64,000 nt of DNA. It comes from Neolewinella agarilytica (GTDB taxonomy: Bacteria; Bacteroidota; Bacteroidia; Chitinophagales; Saprospiraceae). Position numbers and translations under genes: made by a program. Location of the stretch: NCBI RefSeq assembly GCF_900110645.1, contig NZ_FOFB01000028.1:1-64000 (forward strand), in the 5' to 3' direction. A model generated the notes under the pieces. The model was not told the origin of the DNA. It did not search any database and was given only the letters and a program-made list of their open reading frames with translations. Positions 59,828 to 64,000 of this stretch are shown piece by piece. Every line of letters starts with the position of its first letter. Positions within the stretch are counted from its first letter, which is position 1.

Positions 59828-61756
59828 ATGCTTTCCGCTACCGGCATTTACCAACAATACGGTGATCGGGTCTTATTTGACCACGTATCCTTCGTCGTTA
59901 TGCCCCGCGACAAAGTAGGCCTGGTGGGTCGTAACGGCGCGGGCAAATCGACGATGCTTAAGATCATCGCCGGAGATATCGGCTGCGACGAAGGCAAGGT
60001 CGTTCGTTCCACCGGATCCACTCTCGGCTTTCTCCATCAGGAGATGGACATGCCCTCCGGCAACACCGTTATGGAGGAAACGCTGACGGCTTTTGCCCAC
60101 ATCCAGCAAATGGAGGACCGCCTGGCGGAGATCAACAAAGAAATGGAAACGCGCACCGATTACGAGAGCGATTCCTACGCCAATATGATCGAGGAGTTCA
60201 CCAGCCTTACCGAGCGCTTCTCCCTCGTTGGTGGCATCACGATGGAAGCAGAAGCCGAACGCGTCCTGAAGGGCCTGGGCTTTAAACAGGGAGACTTCGC
60301 CCGCCCCACTACCGAATTTTCCGGTGGCTGGCAGATGCGGATCATCCTGGCTAAAATGCTGCTGCAGCGCCCGGATTTCCTGCTGCTCGATGAGCCGACG
60401 AACCACCTCGACATCGAGTCCATCATCTGGCTCGAACAATGGCTGACGACTTACACCGGCGCCGTGATCACCATTAGTCACGACCGGCAGTTCCTGGACA
60501 ATGTCACCAACCGCACCCTGGAAATTGACATGGGCAAGGTGTACGATTATAAAGCCGGCTACAGCAAGTTCGTCGAACTGCAAAAAGACCGCCGAGAAAA
60601 GGCGGAAGCCGCTTACGAGAACCAGCAAAAGGTCATTGCGGAAAAAGAAAAAACCATCAACCGATTCATGGCCAAGGCCACGAAAACGAAGATGGCACAG
60701 TCGATGCAAAAGCAGCTCGACAAAGTCGAGCGCATCGAGCTCGACCAGACGAACAACGCGGTGATGAACCTCCGCTTCCCGAAAGCGCCGCGCAGCGGCG
60801 CCGTGACGCTCAACGCCAAAAACGTTACGAAAAGCTACGGCGACCTCAACGTTTTGCGGGGCGTTGACCTGAAGATTGACCGTGGAGACCGCGTCTCCTT
60901 CGTTGGCCAAAACGGCCAGGGAAAAACAACACTGGCCAAAATTCTGATCGGCCTCATCCCGGCTAACGATGGCGATATTGAGCTCGGTCACAACGTCGAA
61001 GTCGGTTACTACGCCCAAAACCAGGCCGAAGAGCTCGACGGCAAAAAGACCTTGCTGGAAACTATGGAGGAGGCCAGCCCACCCGAAATGCGGACGCGGC
61101 TTCGCCAGATCCTGGGTTCTTTCCTCTTTAGCGGGGAAGATGTGGACAAGAAGGTCTCCGTCCTCTCCGGTGGAGAACGCGCCCGCCTGGCGCTCGCCTG
61201 TATGCTGCTGCGCCCCTTCAACCTGCTGGTGCTTGACGAACCGACGAACCACCTCGACATGGTGAGTAAGGACATGCTGAAGCACGCCGTGCAAAATTTT
61301 GACGGCACCCTGATCGTCGTTAGTCACGACCGGGAGTTCCTCGCCGGCCTCACGGATCGGACCATCGAGTTCCGCGACCATAAACTCTACGAGCACCTGG
61401 GAGATATCAACTTCTTCCTCGAACGCCGGCAAATCGACAATATGCGGGCCGTGGAGCTGGAGAAAAGCAAAGCAGATTCATCCGCAGCTCCTTCCGGTAA
61501 ATCCGCTCCGGCCAAAAAAGCTTCCAACCTCAGCCACGAAGAAAAACGCCGGCTGGAAAAAGACATTGGGAACGCAGAACGCCGGATTGAACGGTTGGAA
61601 AAAGACATCGAAAAGATTCACCTGCAGATGTCTAACCCCGAATTCTACAACGACGAAAAACGCGTAGAAAAAACCACCGCAGAGCTGAAGGCTAAGCAAG
61701 ACGAGCTCGATGAAGTGATGGAAAAGTGGGAAGCAGCCAGTGAGGCGCTGGGCTAG
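59828..61756 (+). CDS. ABC-F family ATPase (ribosome-associated)
   Basis: 642 residues: two ABC domains in one chain and no membrane part, the ABC-F layout. First domain: Walker A GRNGAGKST, signature FSGGWQ, Walker B FLLLDEPTNHLD. Second: Walker A GQNGQGKTT, signature LSGGER, Walker B LLVLDEPTNHLD. The inter-domain linker (~240-310) is the P-site tRNA interaction motif, rich in Lys and Glu (KDRREKAEAAYENQQKVIAEKEKTINRFMAKATKTKMAQS). The C-terminal coiled coil (GNAERRIERLEKDIEKIHLQMSNPEFYNDEKR) is typical of the Uup/YdiF group. It likely acts on the ribosome or DNA. Its promoter contains the recurring 18-mer. Confidence 0.95.
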   Translation: MLSATGIYQQYGDRVLFDHVSFVVMPRDKVGLVGRNGAGKSTMLKIIAGDIGCDEGKVVRSTGSTLGFLHQEMDMPSGNTVMEETLTAFAHIQQMEDRLAEINKEMETRTDYESDSYANMIEEFTSLTERFSLVGGITMEAEAERVLKGLGFKQGDFARPTTEFSGGWQMRIILAKMLLQRPDFLLLDEPTNHLDIESIIWLEQWLTTYTGAVITISHDRQFLDNVTNRTLEIDMGKVYDYKAGYSKFVELQKDRREKAEAAYENQQKVIAEKEKTINRFMAKATKTKMAQSMQKQLDKVERIELDQTNNAVMNLRFPKAPRSGAVTLNAKNVTKSYGDLNVLRGVDLKIDRGDRVSFVGQNGQGKTTLAKILIGLIPANDGDIELGHNVEVGYYAQNQAEELDGKKTLLETMEEASPPEMRTRLRQILGSFLFSGEDVDKKVSVLSGGERARLALACMLLRPFNLLVLDEPTNHLDMVSKDMLKHAVQNFDGTLIVVSHDREFLAGLTDRTIEFRDHKLYEHLGDINFFLERRQIDNMRAVELEKSKADSSAAPSGKSAPAKKASNLSHEEKRRLEKDIGNAERRIERLEKDIEKIHLQMSNPEFYNDEKRVEKTTAELKAKQDELDEVMEKWEAASEALG

Positions 61757-62447
61757 GAATGTAGTATGGTAGTTTTGTAGTAGTGTAGTGCTACCGCATG
61801 TGACAGTAATAGATTGCCATGCGACAGCCCTACATCCTAATCCCAGTCGCGCAGCGACGTGCCGGCCTCTCGCGGCAGCCACTACAATACTACATTCCTG
61901 ATCCCAGTCGCGCAGCGACGTGCCGGCCTCTCGCGGCAGACACTACAGTACTACATTCCTGATCCCAGTCGCGCAGCGACGTGCCGGCCTCTCGCGGCAG
62001 CCACTACAATACTACATCCTAATCCCAGTCGCGCAGCGACGTGCCGGCCTCTCGCGGCAGACACTACAGTACTACATTCCTGATCCCAGTCGCGCAGCGA
62101 CGTGCCGGCCTCTCGCGGCAGCCACTACAATACTACATTCCTGATCCCAGTCGCGCAGCGACGTGCCGGCCTCTCGCGGCAGCCACTACAATACTACATC
62201 CTAATCCCAGTCGCGCAGCGACGTGCCGGCCTCTCGCGGCAGCCACTACAATACTACCGCCTACAATACTACACTCCCCCCACCCCTCCCAATATTATTT
62301 GTCGTCAAAGGCCAAAGGCTTCATAAAAAGGCTAGAGAATTTTCTTCTGCGATACTTTTATCGCCGCGCAAACGTATATTGAGTACACGATTGCCACTAC
62401 GTCAAGCCCACCACCACTCTTTTTTCGATTTTAGCCCCAATTTGACG
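61757..62447. other. Long intergenic region filled by a tandem array
   Basis: Contains degenerate 'gtagt' repeats (61760-61795), the seven-copy array (61821-62260), and about 180 bases of leader for the transglutaminase-like gene. No gene is supported: the open frames are the array read in different frames, because its period is not a multiple of three. Confidence 0.65.
61821..62260. repeat. Seven tandem 60/61-bp repeats
   Basis: The core gtgccggcctctcgcggcag starts at 61859, 61920, 61981, 62041, 62102, 62163 and 62223. Units are 61 or 60 bases and come in three types by the end sequence (cactacaatactacattcctgatccc, the same with a cagacactacagt start, and the shorter tcctaatccc). Each unit carries gtcgcgcagcgac, a 5-bp stem with a 3-base loop. 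Non-coding. Confidence 0.92.
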
Positions 62448-63647
62448 ATGAAAGCCATATTCTTTAAACTCACCACCTTGGTTTTGCTGGTAATGACCCT
62501 TGCCGGATCCAGCAGCTCCACTTTTAGCGACCCCGCTAATCACTACCGTTTTGACCTGCCGTTTTATGCGCAGCAGATCAATATCGTTTATGATCCGGGC
62601 ATGCAGATTCAAAATCCGACGCAACTCAACAACACGAGTATTAGCCAGTCTTACCGGGACTATGGCCGGCGCCCGAGTCAGGTTCTGCTCAACAGCTTGC
62701 TCGAAGCCAAGGAGAAATACGAGCTCAACGATTATCTCTTCTGTAAACTTGCCCGCACCAGCCTGGAGGTCATCTACAGTAACGGTTCCTCCAATGCCCG
62801 CGAAGTTTCCCTCTACGGCTTACTGATCGATGCCGGCTTCGATGCAATTCTTACTTTTCGGGGCGGACGAATATTCGTAAATGTTTACACCAGCGAAGAC
62901 CTTTTCGAAGTCCCGATCATCGATGCTAAAGGCCGCCCCTACGCCAACATCAGCTGCCTTACGGGCGAGTGCAATGGCCGCCAACGACTATACATTCACA
63001 ACGAACACCCTAACCCGCGTGGTCGGTCTTTCGGTTTTCAGTTAAAAAACTGGCCGGACCTGGGCGTGCAGCCCACCGTCAAAGACATGGTCTTTAACTA
63101 CCACGGTGTGAAGCAGAGCATCCGCGTGACTTTTGACCGGACGATGGTGGACATCATGGCCGACTACCCCTTCATCCATGAATACTGTTACCTCGAAACG
63201 CCCCTGTCAGCAACCCTGCGCGAAAGTCTGCTCCCCCAGCTTCGCCGGTACCTGGAGCCCCTCGATCAGGAACAAGGGCTCGAACTCCTGGCCAGTTTCA
63301 CCCGCTCCGCCTTTAACTATAAAGAGGACAACGCCAATTTCGGCCGCTCTAAGCCCATGGTACCCGAAGAACTCTTTGGCTATAGTTTTTCGGACTGCGA
63401 AGATCGTTCCGCACTCTTTTTCGCCCTCGTGCGGGAGTTGCTGGACCTCCCCATGGCTGTGGTCGCCTACGATGATCATCTGACGATTGCCGTAGGAAGT
63501 GATGATATAAAGGGCGATTCCTTCACCTATAACGACCAGCGCTATGTCTTTTGTGACCCTACCGGCCCCAAAAACTCCAGCCGGATCGGGCAGATTCCTC
63601 CTGGTTACGAAAATAAAAATTTCAAAATAATCGGTACTTACAAATAG
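62448..63647 (+). CDS. Secreted transglutaminase-like protein
   Basis: 399 residues; signal peptide from MKAIFFKLTTLVLLVMTLAGSS (ATG at 62448; the frame is open to 62223 through the repeats). The C-terminal ~130 residues fit the transglutaminase-like fold: SDCEDRSALFFALVRELLDLPMAVVAYDDHLTIAVGSD, where Cys, the following D and His form a plausible catalytic triad with VFCDPTGP. The large N-terminal domain is beta-rich. It may be a cysteine protease or amidotransferase in the periplasm. Substrate unknown. Confidence 0.75.
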   Translation: MKAIFFKLTTLVLLVMTLAGSSSSTFSDPANHYRFDLPFYAQQINIVYDPGMQIQNPTQLNNTSISQSYRDYGRRPSQVLLNSLLEAKEKYELNDYLFCKLARTSLEVIYSNGSSNAREVSLYGLLIDAGFDAILTFRGGRIFVNVYTSEDLFEVPIIDAKGRPYANISCLTGECNGRQRLYIHNEHPNPRGRSFGFQLKNWPDLGVQPTVKDMVFNYHGVKQSIRVTFDRTMVDIMADYPFIHEYCYLETPLSATLRESLLPQLRRYLEPLDQEQGLELLASFTRSAFNYKEDNANFGRSKPMVPEELFGYSFSDCEDRSALFFALVRELLDLPMAVVAYDDHLTIAVGSDDIKGDSFTYNDQRYVFCDPTGPKNSSRIGQIPPGYENKNFKIIGTYK

Positions 63648-63708
63648 TTGATTATCAATGACAAGCAACACTTTTTCGGCTAATTCGCTTTGGTTTGCGT
63701 CCAATTGT

Positions 63709-63716
63709 TACTTTTG
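63709..63716 (+). promoter_or_regulatory. -7 element TACTTTTG
   Basis: Fits TAnnTTTG; 69 bases before the ATG of the DUF2795 gene, with TTTG at 63689-63692 as a possible -33. Confidence 0.5.
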
Positions 63717-63784
63717 CGGCCCGGAGGGGTAAAACAAAATGCCACCCCCATGGCTTTTTTAAGTAGTAAAACTTATGCGTTAGT

Positions 63785-64000
63785 ATGTATTGGACTCTAG
63801 AACTCGCTTCTCACCTTGAAGACGCCCCCTGGCCCGCCACGAGGGACGAACTTATCGATTACGCCATCCGCTCAGGCTCTCCCCTGGAGGTGATCGAGAA
63901 CCTGCAAGCCATGGAAGATGAAGGAGAAACTTACGAGGTAATCGACGACATCTGGCCTGATTACCCCCGAAAGGATGACTTCCTCTTCAATGAAGACGAA
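63785..64000 (+). CDS. DUF2795 protein (truncated by window end)
   Basis: 72 residues to the window edge, still open. The sequence MYWTLELASHLEDAPWPATRDELIDYAIRSGSPLEVIENLQAMEDEGETYEVIDDIWPDYPRKDDFLFNEDE is a close fit to the small DUF2795 proteins of Bacteroidota (about 72-75 residues), so probably only the stop codon and at most a few residues are missing. Function unknown; small, acidic and cytoplasmic. Confidence 0.88.
   Translation, partial: MYWTLELASHLEDAPWPATRDELIDYAIRSGSPLEVIENLQAMEDEGETYEVIDDIWPDYPRKDDFLFNEDE

Noticed and set aside
59873-61432. Long minus-strand open frame (519 codons)
   Set aside because: Antisense shadow of the ABC-F gene; no domain is recognisable in it.
61821-62260. 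CRISPR-like repeat array
   Set aside because: The unit is 60-61 bases with almost identical 'spacers', and there are no cas genes; it is a tandem repeat.

Overview
The window looks like chromosomal DNA from a member of the Bacteroidota, most likely a Saprospiria/Lewinella-type marine bacterium. The support is: secreted proteins ending in type IX secretion (T9SS) sorting domains; families typical of the phylum (DUF4252, DUF2807, DUF2795, GIN-type lipoproteins); many lipoproteins; and upstream -7 elements of the form TAnnTTTG (for example TATCTTTG). Lineage is inferred from gene content only. I see no rRNA, tRNA, prophage or integrase gene, and no CRISPR array.

Layout. 0.6-10.3 kb: housekeeping and repair genes (Ogt, an FAD oxidoreductase, an alpha/beta hydrolase with MarR, a dihydroorotase-like protein lacking its metal motif, a GT2 glycosyltransferase, TadA, RlmN). 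10.4-14.8 kb: a minus-strand block (M17 aminopeptidase, MltG, PanB, a secreted esterase). 15.2-17.5 kb: a sigma factor, its probable anti-sigma factor and two DUF4252 proteins. 17.8-20.3 kb: PriA. 20.3-22.3 kb: an AT-richer pair (ankyrin protein; ATPase with a nuclease-like tail). 22.5-31 kb: secreted or envelope proteins (T9SS beta-helix protein, DUF2807, amidase, degenerate M23, CotH-like). 31.5-35.3 kb: a GntP permease, then the most unusual gene, a contractile-tail-sheath homologue carrying a lipoprotein signal peptide, then a second lipoprotein. 35.3-43.3 kb: CocE hydrolase, small unknowns, TonB-like, NudK, LLM oxidoreductase and two Gfo/Idh/MocA oxidoreductases. 43.5-46.6 kb: a PIN toxin/antitoxin pair flanked by a 28-bp direct repeat, an acyltransferase-like protein, an M50 protease and an HMA protein. 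47-50.9 kb: a PLP enzyme and an AT-rich T9SS/lipoprotein operon whose first gene starts inside a heptamer array (candidate phase-variable locus). 51.3-54 kb: an isoquinoline-oxidoreductase-type molybdoenzyme. 54.3-57.9 kb: an ECF sigma factor with a membrane/beta-barrel partner, and a cysteine-repeat lipoprotein. 58-64 kb: a TIM-barrel isomerase, an ABC-F protein, a seven-copy 60/61-bp tandem array, a transglutaminase-like secreted protein and a DUF2795 gene running off the end.

Intergenic DNA is rich in small repeats of several kinds: 7-bp-period arrays at five or more loci, an 18-mer (GCACCTGCGTCCGCGCCC and variants) at about ten sites, two MITE-like elements with terminal inverted repeats, palindromic hairpins, and a family of fragments sharing a 'cctctgtg...ggttaa' core. 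These, the sheath lipoprotein and the toxin-antitoxin insertion scar are the best targets for follow-up.
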